Of a stretch of 43,305 bases of DNA, positions 1 to 7,238 are shown piece after piece. The stretch is from NCBI GenBank assembly GCA_041736155.1, contig JBGSUL010000007.1, positions 1 to 43,305 of the forward strand. The letters run 5' to 3'. Source of the DNA: JANPLN01 sp041736155 (GTDB taxonomy: Bacteria; Bdellovibrionota; Bdellovibrionia; Bdellovibrionales; JAGQZY01). The notes below the pieces were generated by a model. That model searched no databases. It saw only the letters and a list, made by a program, of their open reading frames with translations, and was not told the origin of the DNA. Within the stretch, counting starts at the first letter, position 1. The number at the start of each line of letters is the position of its first letter. The translations under genes and the position numbers were made by a program.

Positions 1-228
1 GGCCAAGTTCGGACAACACTTAATGCGTTAACCAGCACGCGAATATGAGGATGATGTTCAAGAATGCTCATCAAACAGACACTCCGACCCGAGGCCACTT
101 TTACACTTGACCGGGGTGGCGTCCATATGAGGAAGCTTAGAAAATAATTCCTGAGCGAAACCGATGGATAAAGGCGAGTGCTTCTGAACTTTTGGTATCA
201 CTGCCGCTACGGCAGTGATTGCGACTCT
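1..228. other. Left-edge region, no assigned gene
   Basis: No complete gene is visible. On the minus strand one frame stays open from about 196 to the edge and holds an ATG at 69-71 (peptide beginning MSILEHHPHIRVLV), so the start of a leftward gene may be cut by the window edge. On the plus strand only short fragments ending at TGA 46-48 are seen. After the aspS stop the same minus-strand frame is open for 57 more codons down to a TGA at 58-60. I see no reason to call this more than chance. Confidence 0.25.
197..219 (-). terminator. Perfect hairpin downstream of aspS
   Basis: A 10-bp perfect stem (ATCACTGCCG with CGGCAGTGAT) closes a 3-nt loop, 10 nt beyond the aspS stop codon. The position fits a transcription terminator. 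There is no T-run on either side, so it would have to be factor-dependent or act as an mRNA 3'-end stabiliser. Confidence 0.4.
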
Positions 229-2016
229 TTACTTATCCAGCTCGGCCTTTAAGCGAATGCCCAACTCCAACAACTGATGGCGGTCCACTGTACTTGGCGA
301 CTCCGACATCAAACATTGGGCTTTGGCGGTTTTTGGGAAAGCGATCACATCGCGGATGGCGTCGGTGTTACACAGAATCATGATCAGACGGTCTACACCC
401 CAGGCGATTCCGCCATGCGGAGGTGTGCCGTAGCTGAGGGCTTCGATGAAATAACCAAACTTGGTTTTGGCGTCTTCGTCGGACAGTCCCAACGATTTAA
501 ACATCAGACTTTGTACATCGGAATTGTGAATACGAATACTGCCACCAGCGATTTCATAGCCGTTACAAACCAAATCGTAAGCTTTCGCCAACGCTTTGCC
601 GAGACTTTCGTTATCACCCGACCGCAAACTTTCCACGTGTTCGTCTTTAGGCATAGTGAACGGATGATGGCAGGCCACCCAACGTTTCGCTTGTGGATCG
701 TAATCAAAGAGTGGGAAGTCCACAACCCAACAGAATTTATCTACTGTGGTGTCGATCAAATTGAATTGCGCACCTACGGTGTTGCGAAGCGCTCCGAGTG
801 CCGCCACAGCATTTTTAAAATCATCCGCCACAATCAGTGCAACGCCTTTTCCTTGCGGACAAAGTCGTTTGAACAAGTTCTCAAGAACAGATTGGTCTAA
901 AAATTTATTGGCAGGTGATTGATAGCCTTGCGCATCTTTTTTAATCCATACAAGACCACGAGCATGATTGTCTTTGGCCACTTGAGTCCACTTGTCGATC
1001 ATCGAACGGGAGACGTCTTCTGACGTGGGAACACCAATCCCACGCACGGTGCCGCCTCTATCGAGTGCATCACTGAAAACTTTAAAACCCACGCCTTTGA
1101 CTAAATCGCCACAGTCTTGGATCTCAATGGGATTACGTAAATCCGGCTTGTCCGAACCATAACGGCTCATCACATCTTGATAGGTGTACGTGGGTATTTC
1201 TTTGATCTCTCGACCGCGGAACTCTTTCCAAATTTCGCGCAGTAAGCTCTCGTTGACCACACGAACATCGTCTTCGTCGACAAAACTCATCTCGATGTCG
1301 ATTTGGCTAAACTCGGGCTGACGATCGGCACGTAAATCTTCATCGCGAAAACAGCGTGCGATTTGGAAATAACGATCAAATCCGCTGATCATCAAAAGTT
1401 GTTTTAAAGTTTGCGGACTTTGTGGCAAAGCAAAAAAAGTACCTTGGTTTACGCGTGAAGGTACTAAATAATCGCGCGCTCCTTCGGGAGTGCTCTTGTA
1501 GAGAATCGGTGTTTCCACTTCGATAAAGCCCTGACCACAAAGACTATCGCGCACTTTTTTGACCACTTCGTGTCGCGTGCGAATAAATTTTTGCAAATGT
1601 TCAGAACGTAGATCTAAATAACGATATTTCAAACGCACAGCTTCGGAAACAGAATCATCATTCAAGTGGAAAGGTATTGGTTGTGCTTTAGAAAGAATTT
1701 GGCACTCACGTGCAGCAACTTCGATGGCTCCCGTTGCCAATTTTGTATTCGTCATTCCCTCAGGGCGCAAACGCACATCACCTGCAATCGCAATCACATA
1801 CTCGCCGCGCACGTCTTTGGCTGCACTCATGGCCTCATTTTGCGGATCCAACACCACTTGCACCACACCTTCACGGTCGCGCAAATCGACAAAAATCAAG
1901 CCTCCATGATCGCGCCGAGTGTCCGCCCAGCCCATCAATACCACTGATTGACCCGCATTGGTTTCACGTAACTGACCGCAATAATGAGTTCTTTTTTTGG
2001 TTTTCAGAAATGACAT
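229..2016 (-). CDS. aspS: Aspartate--tRNA ligase (probably Asp/Asn non-discriminating)
   Basis: Class II aminoacyl-tRNA synthetase that charges tRNA-Asp with aspartate in the cytoplasm. The 595 residues match the full bacterial AspRS length: an N-terminal OB-fold anticodon-binding domain (about 1-105), then the catalytic core with motif 1 near GFIEVETPIL (163-172), motif 2 FRDEDLRADRQPEFSQID (223-240), a bacterial GAD insertion, and motif 3 GIAWGVDRLIMIL near the C-terminus. The OB-fold loop reads RRDHGG with His37. This is the residue associated with non-discriminating AspRS enzymes that also make Asp-tRNA-Asn for GatCAB, whereas discriminating enzymes such as that of E. coli carry Leu there. 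The ATG start has an AAGGAG site four nucleotides upstream. It appears to be a single-gene unit with its own promoter at 2043-2071. Confidence 0.97.
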   Translation of the reverse strand: MSFLKTKKRTHYCGQLRETNAGQSVVLMGWADTRRDHGGLIFVDLRDREGVVQVVLDPQNEAMSAAKDVRGEYVIAIAGDVRLRPEGMTNTKLATGAIEVAARECQILSKAQPIPFHLNDDSVSEAVRLKYRYLDLRSEHLQKFIRTRHEVVKKVRDSLCGQGFIEVETPILYKSTPEGARDYLVPSRVNQGTFFALPQSPQTLKQLLMISGFDRYFQIARCFRDEDLRADRQPEFSQIDIEMSFVDEDDVRVVNESLLREIWKEFRGREIKEIPTYTYQDVMSRYGSDKPDLRNPIEIQDCGDLVKGVGFKVFSDALDRGGTVRGIGVPTSEDVSRSMIDKWTQVAKDNHARGLVWIKKDAQGYQSPANKFLDQSVLENLFKRLCPQGKGVALIVADDFKNAVAALGALRNTVGAQFNLIDTTVDKFCWVVDFPLFDYDPQAKRWVACHHPFTMPKDEHVESLRSGDNESLGKALAKAYDLVCNGYEIAGGSIRIHNSDVQSLMFKSLGLSDEDAKTKFGYFIEALSYGTPPHGGIAWGVDRLIMILCNTDAIRDVIAFPKTAKAQCLMSESPSTVDRHQLLELGIRLKAELDK

Positions 2017-2042
2017 ACAACTCCTTGAACAACAAGCAAGGT

Positions 2043-2071
2043 AATATAATGGCCTACGCGGAATGAGTAAA
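2043..2071 (-). promoter_or_regulatory. Sigma-70-type promoter of aspS
   Basis: Read on the minus strand, a TTTACT -35 (2066-2071) is followed after 17 nt by a TATATT -10 (2043-2048). Transcription would start near 2036, leaving a leader of about 20 nt that carries the AAGGAG site of aspS. Confidence 0.55.
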
Positions 2072-2092
2072 CAAACAGTTCCTTGCTCGCCG

Positions 2093-2144
2093 CCATGACA
2101 CGCCTCATCCTTGGCTTTTGGTCATGAATTGGCTACACCATGAC
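2093..2144. repeat. Three CATGAC/GTCATG half-sites before the rpoH operon
   Basis: CATGAC occurs at 2093-2098 and 2139-2144 and its complement GTCATG at 2121-2126, all in the short gap between the divergent aspS and rpoH operons. The last two form an inverted repeat that ends just before the start codon at 2147. This could be an operator, or chance. Confidence 0.25.
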
Positions 2145-2146
2145 TC

Positions 2147-2452
2147 ATGCCTAAAGTAAATGTTGATATCAATTCCAAGCTCGGTGCCCAAGAAACTTTT
2201 ACCAAGCTCAAATCGATCTTTGGTGAAAACAGCGAAATTAAAAAATTTGATTCTGCTATGACCTGCACTTTTGACGATCAAAGCCTCAGTGCCATCGCCA
2301 AGGGTGGAAAGTTTTCAGCGGACATCAAAGTCAGCCCTCAGGGTCCACAATCACAAGTCGCCATTGTGGTGGAAGTTCCTCTTCTCCTCGGCGCATTTAA
2401 GGGGCAGATTAAATCCACGATTGAGAAAAAACTGCTCGCCATCCTCGGTTAG
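2147..2452 (+). CDS. Small PHA-granule-region-like protein
   Basis: A 101-residue soluble protein with no signal peptide or membrane segment. Its pattern resembles the putative polyhydroxyalkanoic acid system family: an N-terminal strand, a central stretch with GGKFSADIKV, and a C-terminal LLLGAFKGQIKSTIEKKLL segment like the family's LLAPFKGKIE ending. The biochemical role of that family is unclear. Here the gene ends only 5 nt before the RpoH-type sigma factor, so the two are almost certainly co-transcribed, which hints at a stress or protein-quality role. Family assignment is from recalled pattern only. Confidence 0.55.
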   Translation: MPKVNVDINSKLGAQETFTKLKSIFGENSEIKKFDSAMTCTFDDQSLSAIAKGGKFSADIKVSPQGPQSQVAIVVEVPLLLGAFKGQIKSTIEKKLLAILG

Positions 2453-2457
2453 GCATC

Positions 2458-3540
2458 ATGGCAAAAAAAACGTCCACTGCAAAAAGCAAAACGCGCGGAA
2501 AAGCTGCGACAGCAAGCAAGCCTCTTCCCGTAAAAAAAGCCAAGGTGGATGCCAGTAAAAAAGCAAAAAAGGCGAAACCTATAAAGGCTCCCAAAAAAGC
2601 AGCAAAAACGTTAGCCGTGACCTCTTCCGCAAAAGCCAAGTCATCGGCCAAACAAGCCGTGGCTGTGAAAGCCGAAATCGTCGAAACCCCGCGCGCGACT
2701 TCCTCCGCGGCATTGACCCCCGTCGGCGATGCGCTCAGCGTTTACCTGGCCAACGTCAACAAATACCCTTTGCTCTCCCGCGAACAAGAAACACAAATCG
2801 CCGAACGCTACTTTAAAAACCATGATCCCAAAGATGCAGAAATTTTGGTCACAGCCAATCTGCGTTTTGTTGTGAAAGTGGCAGCGGAGTATTCCAAGTT
2901 TGGAAATAAATTGATCGATCTGATACAAGAGGGCAACGTCGGCCTTATGCATGCCGTGAAGGAATTTAATCCTTACAAAGGTGTTCGCCTCATCAGCTAT
3001 GCGGTTTGGTGGATTCGCGGCTACATCCAAGAATACCTCATGCGCCAGCATTCCATGGTCCGAATTGGCACCACACAAAATCAACGCAAACTGTTCTATC
3101 ATTTGCAAAAAGAAAAAGATCAATTGGATCTCCTTGGCCAAGAACCCAGCGTAAAACTTCTCAGCACACGCCTAGGAATACCCGAGGACGAAATTCGCAT
3201 GATGGAAGAGCGTATGTCAGGGCGGGATATCAGCCTCGATGCCCCCGTTTCTGATGACGGCAATGCCGTTCGCCTGGATTTTGAGGCCAGTGAAGATGAA
3301 GCCGTGGACGATAAAATGGCACGCCAAGAAAACATCCAGATGTTGGAAGAAAAACTTGGAAATCTCCGCCCTAAACTCAATGAAAAAGAGCTTTATATCC
3401 TCGAAAAGCGCCTGTTGGCAGACGATCCAATCACTCTCCAGGACATTGGCACCGAGTGGGGTGTAACAAGAGAGGCGGTCCGCCAAATGGAAGCCCGGGT
3501 GATGAAAAAAATTAAAGAAGAGATGCTCGAAAACGAGTAG
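2458..3540 (+). CDS. rpoH: RNA polymerase sigma factor RpoH (sigma-32 type) with basic N-terminal tail
   Basis: Alternative sigma-70-family factor predicted to direct RNA polymerase to heat-shock promoters. Region 2 (about 130-203) has the core-binding and -10 recognition sequence (IDLIQEGNVGLMHAVKEF, ISYAVWWIRGYIQEYLM). It is followed by QRKLFYHLQKEK (209-220), the RpoH box that separates sigma-32 from other sigma factors. A region 4 helix-turn-helix lies near 320-350 (LQDIGTEWGVTREAVRQMEAR). At 360 residues it is longer than E. coli RpoH (284). The excess is a roughly 85-residue Lys/Ala-rich, histone-H1-like tail. The start is 5 nt after the preceding gene. The sigma-32 assignment rests on the RpoH box; the role of the tail is unknown. 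Confidence 0.9.
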   Translation: MAKKTSTAKSKTRGKAATASKPLPVKKAKVDASKKAKKAKPIKAPKKAAKTLAVTSSAKAKSSAKQAVAVKAEIVETPRATSSAALTPVGDALSVYLANVNKYPLLSREQETQIAERYFKNHDPKDAEILVTANLRFVVKVAAEYSKFGNKLIDLIQEGNVGLMHAVKEFNPYKGVRLISYAVWWIRGYIQEYLMRQHSMVRIGTTQNQRKLFYHLQKEKDQLDLLGQEPSVKLLSTRLGIPEDEIRMMEERMSGRDISLDAPVSDDGNAVRLDFEASEDEAVDDKMARQENIQMLEEKLGNLRPKLNEKELYILEKRLLADDPITLQDIGTEWGVTREAVRQMEARVMKKIKEEMLENE

Positions 3541-3646
3541 CTTTTCGACTCTATTTTACATACCTTCTAAAAAAGTTATACGCCGCCTCATTTTCCATTC
3601 ACAGAGCCACTTTAAACTGGTTATCGTCCTCCCTTTGGAGACCTTG

Positions 3647-5065
3647 ATGCCAAGCGTGCTATTAAAGTTTATATTTGGATTCGCTACGCTTTTTTTCGTT
3701 CTCCCTACGTACGCTCAGCACGCCATAGATCCAAGGGATCGTGCGCCTTTTGCGATCTCCCGCCAGTGTCAGAGCTTTATAGACGAAATTTCTTCCGAGT
3801 TCACTTATGGGTGGGTCCAATCGTCCACCAACCCTCAGCAGCCCGACTCAGAACCCGTTTATGTTTTTTACTATTATTTAAAAAATCATAAAGCCGTTAT
3901 GCCAACCCTCTTTTTGAACGGTGGCCCACAATCGAATAGCCATTATTCACCACAAAATTTTGCTCACGTTAATCATCTCTGGCTTATCTTTTTTGACCAA
4001 AGAGGAACGGGCTGCTCAAGTCCCTATCCGCAATACGCTGATAACTACCAAATGCGCTATCTTTTGTGGTCGGCGATCGGCATCGTCCATGATGCCGAAA
4101 AAATTCGCGAGCGACTGGGCTGGAAGCAATGGAATATTTTGGGCCAAAGCTATGGCGCGATGATTGCTCAACGTTATGTGGAACAGTCTCCGCAATCTCT
4201 CAACATTGCTATTGCTCACGGTGGTATCAGTCTGGGGGACCCAGAAATTCTCGGTTTAGAAAATACCATAATATCTTTACGTTTTGAATTTCAGCTCCAT
4301 GTGATTCGTGAATTCTTGCGTTTACATCCAGAGTCCGAAGAGATGATCAAAACCATTGTCCACCGCCGTCTTTGCGCCCCCAGCTTTATACTCCCTACAG
4401 AAAAATGTGGCGCGGCTCTTCTCAGAGAAATGACATTTTCATTTACTTTTTTGAGTGACCCTTCGCTCTGGCAAGTGTTCCCCACCTATCTGCGACTTAT
4501 AAGCTTCTTGAATATACAAAATCCTCTCGGTATCACGCCCTCTTCTGAGGCTTTGCTGAGTGAGGACCCGGCAGAGAATTATACGGCCTGGAATGTCATC
4601 CAAATGGTGGATTTCCCATCTCCCTACCTTGATTACAATAAATTGCGATCTTTAGGTATTCGTACCTTGGGCTCCTCCGAGCTGTTGGCTCTGACTGACT
4701 TTTACAAGTTTCAAAACAGAGATAACTCATTTTCCGCACAACTTTATTTGCAAGAAATTCGTCGGGCTTTAGATTATTATCAGATGGACTATGTAAATCT
4801 CGATAAAATTCGCGCCAATCTTGAGCATTATCCAAATCTACAATTTTATATTTATGCTGCAGAATGGGACTATTACACTCCGCCCATTATCATGGAACGA
4901 GCCGCGCGACACATGGGCAAGCGGGTTCACTATTATAAACTTCTCGATCAATTTCATTTTTCGTATACAGATGCTTGCGTGCTCTTCCCGCTCTTGTCCA
5001 ACAAGACTGTGCGCGATCAAATCCAACTTTTGTGCCTAGATCGAATTGTAGGACTCCCTTTTTAA
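3647..5065 (+). CDS. Secreted alpha/beta hydrolase, S33 proline-iminopeptidase-like
   Basis: A 472-residue exported hydrolase with a Sec signal peptide of about 24 residues ending near TYAQHA. The fold signature is that of S33 peptidases: oxyanion-hole region FLNGGPQ, then FFDQRGTGCSSP, a nucleophile elbow GQSYGAM containing the catalytic Ser, a probable acid in EWDYYTPP and a probable His in DQFHFSYTD. Family members remove N-terminal residues, often proline, from peptides. In a predator such an enzyme could help digest prey or medium peptides, but that is inference. The ATG at 3647 is chosen because GGAG (3637-3640) sits 6 nt upstream. A TTG 12 nt earlier is in frame but overlaps that site. 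Confidence 0.8.
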   Translation: MPSVLLKFIFGFATLFFVLPTYAQHAIDPRDRAPFAISRQCQSFIDEISSEFTYGWVQSSTNPQQPDSEPVYVFYYYLKNHKAVMPTLFLNGGPQSNSHYSPQNFAHVNHLWLIFFDQRGTGCSSPYPQYADNYQMRYLLWSAIGIVHDAEKIRERLGWKQWNILGQSYGAMIAQRYVEQSPQSLNIAIAHGGISLGDPEILGLENTIISLRFEFQLHVIREFLRLHPESEEMIKTIVHRRLCAPSFILPTEKCGAALLREMTFSFTFLSDPSLWQVFPTYLRLISFLNIQNPLGITPSSEALLSEDPAENYTAWNVIQMVDFPSPYLDYNKLRSLGIRTLGSSELLALTDFYKFQNRDNSFSAQLYLQEIRRALDYYQMDYVNLDKIRANLEHYPNLQFYIYAAEWDYYTPPIIMERAARHMGKRVHYYKLLDQFHFSYTDACVLFPLLSNKTVRDQIQLLCLDRIVGLPF

Positions 5066-5072
5066 GAGTCCT
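5050..5072. terminator. Hairpin between convergent genes
   Basis: AGGACTC and GAGTCCT form a 7-bp stem with a 9-nt loop that contains the stop codon of the secreted hydrolase. It lies 8 nt from the stop codon of the convergent flagellar operon's last gene. It may serve as a terminator in both directions. No clear U-tract follows on either side. Confidence 0.35.
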
Positions 5073-5080
5073 TAAATTAT

Positions 5081-5581
5081 CTAGTGGAGAACAGCCTCAT
5101 TGGCATTTTCGAGTTTGCGATGGCGTGTGTGATTTGTTTCGACATAGTACAAATCATCATCAGGATTGGGATAAAGAGCCGTTAAAATCAGTCCCTTTAA
5201 AACATAGGAATAGAAAAGACCATAGACCGCGACAGAAGCATTTTGCATAAGACGCTCAGGGTTCCCGCCCAGGGCACTGACCACGCCCAAACATAACAAA
5301 AGCCATCCAGATATCCCAAAAGCACGATCCCACTGACTGACTAAATGAGTTTTGACATCATTGTCTGTGGTCCAAAAGCGCAAACAGGAAAAACCAAATC
5401 TCATAAACATCATGCTCACGCTGAGTATTAGAAAGTATCCTAAAGTTTCAGCGGCAGCTAAAATATCGATAGGGACATAAAATGAAACAAGATAAGCCAA
5501 TGTGCTTGCGGCGATTAAAAAACCAAAAATAAAACGAATCACGACAGCTCCCCCGGGAACGTAATTTCTCATTGCTACCAT
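5081..5581 (-). CDS. Four-TM membrane protein, MotA/ExbB-superfamily-like
   Basis: A 166-residue integral membrane protein with four predicted helices near 14-35, 40-60, 88-106 and 117-136, and a hydrophilic C-terminal tail. The third and fourth helices and their linker (ALGGNPERL, then SVAVYGLFYS) resemble the MotA TM3-TM4 pattern, where a short DP-containing loop is followed by an A-L-x-T-x-Y-G helix. The large cytoplasmic domain of MotA between helices 2 and 3 is reduced here to about 28 residues. The ATG overlaps the fliA stop by one base (TAATG), so translation is coupled to the flagellar sigma factor. It is the last gene of the operon. The MotA relationship is a pattern-based inference; otherwise function is unknown. 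Confidence 0.7.
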   Translation of the reverse strand: MVAMRNYVPGGAVVIRFIFGFLIAASTLAYLVSFYVPIDILAAAETLGYFLILSVSMMFMRFGFSCLRFWTTDNDVKTHLVSQWDRAFGISGWLLLCLGVVSALGGNPERLMQNASVAVYGLFYSYVLKGLILTALYPNPDDDLYYVETNHTRHRKLENANEAVLH

Positions 5582-6363
5582 TATGAAGCCTCCAGGTCAC
5601 GATTTTGAAAAGCTTGGTTCAGCTTGGCGCGTAAACGAACGATAGCCTGTGCATGTAATTGCGACACACGGCTCTCAGTGACGCGTAAAACGCGACCAAT
5701 CTCTTTTAAGTTCAAATCTTCATAGTAATATAACGATAAAACCAGACGCTGCCTCTCCGGGAGCTCTTCGATGGCTTTAGTGATAACGTCTTTCAGGAAC
5801 TTTACATCCAGTTGGTTTTGTGGGTTGTTGAACTTACAACCATCCAAAATATGTAATATTGATTTTTTATCCACACTGCTAAAGGTCGGCGCTTCATCGA
5901 TGGAGACCACACTCACCGGGCGGACTTCGTTGACCAGCTCATGCAACTCCTCCACGGAGATTTGTAAGTGCAATGCGATTTCTTCATCCTTGGGGGTGCG
6001 GCCCAAAGAAACCTCTAAATTCACAACGGCGCGATCTAACATTTTCGACTTATCACGGACCGAGCGAGGCACCCAATCTTGCGCACGCAACTCATCTAAG
6101 ATTGCGCCGCGAATACGAAATTCTGCATAGGTTTTAAATTTATTATCACGAGTCGGATCGTATTTATCAATGGCATCCATCAAACCAATCACTCCGCTCG
6201 AAATCAAATCATCGAGTTCAATATTCGATGGGAGACGGGCCGCGATTTTTTGAGCGACAAACTTGATCAGCGGAGCATACTCAACGATCAATTTGTCTTT
6301 TTCTTTTGGCGAGATTTTATTGGCGCCTTCTTCTTTGTACTTTTTGAGCAGTTGGTTCGACAT
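5581..6363 (-). CDS. fliA: Flagellar sigma factor FliA (sigma-28)
   Basis: Alternative sigma factor for late flagellar and motility genes. Region 2 shows LIVEYAPLIKFVAQKIAARL, then LDDLISSGVIGLMDAIDKYD and FKTYAEFRIRGAILDELRAQ. Region 4 near the C-terminus carries LNLKEIGRVLRVTESRVSQL, the helix-turn-helix that contacts the -35 element. The 260 residues are typical for FliA/WhiG proteins. The ATG at 6363 is preferred over the in-frame GTG at 6369 because AAAGG lies at the right distance upstream of the ATG. It follows flhG after 62 nt, the largest gap in the operon, where an internal promoter may exist, and it is coupled to the downstream membrane protein. In other bacteria FlgM holds sigma-28 inactive; no flgM lies in this window. 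Confidence 0.95.
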   Translation of the reverse strand: MSNQLLKKYKEEGANKISPKEKDKLIVEYAPLIKFVAQKIAARLPSNIELDDLISSGVIGLMDAIDKYDPTRDNKFKTYAEFRIRGAILDELRAQDWVPRSVRDKSKMLDRAVVNLEVSLGRTPKDEEIALHLQISVEELHELVNEVRPVSVVSIDEAPTFSSVDKKSILHILDGCKFNNPQNQLDVKFLKDVITKAIEELPERQRLVLSLYYYEDLNLKEIGRVLRVTESRVSQLHAQAIVRLRAKLNQAFQNRDLEAS

Positions 6364-6385
6364 ACGCACCTTTGTGTATTCCGTT

Positions 6386-6391
6386 ATTCTA
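6386..6391 (-). promoter_or_regulatory. Possible internal promoter before fliA
   Basis: Read on the minus strand, TGTTAGAAT provides an extended -10 (TAGAAT at 6386-6391 preceded by TG plus one base) in the 62-nt gap between flhG and fliA. A transcript start near 6379 would leave a short leader with the fliA ribosome site. No convincing -35 is present. Confidence 0.35.
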
Positions 6392-6425
6392 ACAAATTTC
6401 TACCTCTTGCATAGATAGACTCGAC

Positions 6426-7238
6426 TCAAGCCATATCTATGACATGGTTCCAGAAAAACTGGAGCCCGCCGTGGACTTCCTCATGAATCTGCGATATATC
6501 AATGGTTGCGGCCACTTGTTTAATTCCCAAACTCGACAAAGATTGAGGCGCGACATTGGTAATCAGTTCTTGCTGGTGAGTGGCCTGTCTCATTTTGAGA
6601 TCAAAGGGCACCGCTCCACCGTAATGAAGACTGATATTCAAAAACTTCGAGGTCACAGAGTTAATGCGGTTAAAGAGATGCAAACCCTCTTGGTCATTGA
6701 GCACCAGGTTGCTGAGAATAGTGAAATTCTTTTTACGATATTTTTGATGGAGGAGTTTGATCAACGCATACGAGTCCGTAAGACTCGACGGATCGGGCTG
6801 CACCACCACATACACATCCTGGGCGGCACTGCTCATGTACAGAACATCATCCGAAATCCCCGAAGCTGTATCGATCAGAAGGTAATCATAGGATTCTTCC
6901 AATTGGCTCACGCCATCTAAAATCATCTTTTTCTGAAAAGCATTGAGCTGGGTCATTTCAAAAAGGCCGCTCGCTCCAGGTAAAATATGAATGTTACGTG
7001 TGTACTTAACCAAAATGTCAGACAAGCTCACTTGGTCTGATAAAAAATCGTGAAGTGAAGAACGCGTGGAAGATTTGAGAAAAATGTCCACATTGGCGAG
7101 ACTCATATCGCCATCAAGGATTAAAACTTTTTTACCCAAGGCTGCCAAACAGTTGGCCAAATTGACAGTGATGGTGGTTTTACCCACGCCGCCTTTTCCA
7201 GAGGTTATGCTGATCGTACGTACTGATTTTTCTTTCAT
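6426..7238 (-). CDS. flhG: Flagellar number regulator FlhG (FleN/YlxH), MinD-like ATPase
   Basis: A 270-residue ATPase of the MinD/ParA family that limits flagellar number and counteracts FlhF at the pole. The deviant Walker A motif SGKGGVGKTT is at 13-22. ILDGDMSLANVDIFL follows as the A' region, and LLIDTASGISDDV holds the Walker B aspartate. The C-terminal stretch is amphipathic, as expected for MinD-type membrane association. It overlaps flhF by 4 nt (ATGA-type junction), so the antagonistic pair is translationally coupled. In pseudomonads and vibrios FleN also restrains the sigma-54 activator FleQ/FlrA, which would fit the sigma-54 promoter found at the head of this operon. Related names fleN and ylxH refer to the same family. 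Confidence 0.93.
   Translation of the reverse strand: MKEKSVRTISITSGKGGVGKTTITVNLANCLAALGKKVLILDGDMSLANVDIFLKSSTRSSLHDFLSDQVSLSDILVKYTRNIHILPGASGLFEMTQLNAFQKKMILDGVSQLEESYDYLLIDTASGISDDVLYMSSAAQDVYVVVQPDPSSLTDSYALIKLLHQKYRKKNFTILSNLVLNDQEGLHLFNRINSVTSKFLNISLHYGGAVPFDLKMRQATHQQELITNVAPQSLSSLGIKQVAATIDISQIHEEVHGGLQFFWNHVIDMA

Noticed and set aside
58..228. Readthrough extension of AspRS by 57 codons after TAA
   Set aside because: AspRS is full length without it; the open frame is short enough to be chance.
277..900. A 207-codon open frame on the plus strand opposite aspS
   Set aside because: It lies wholly within the strongly supported aspS gene on the other strand and has no recognisable family features.
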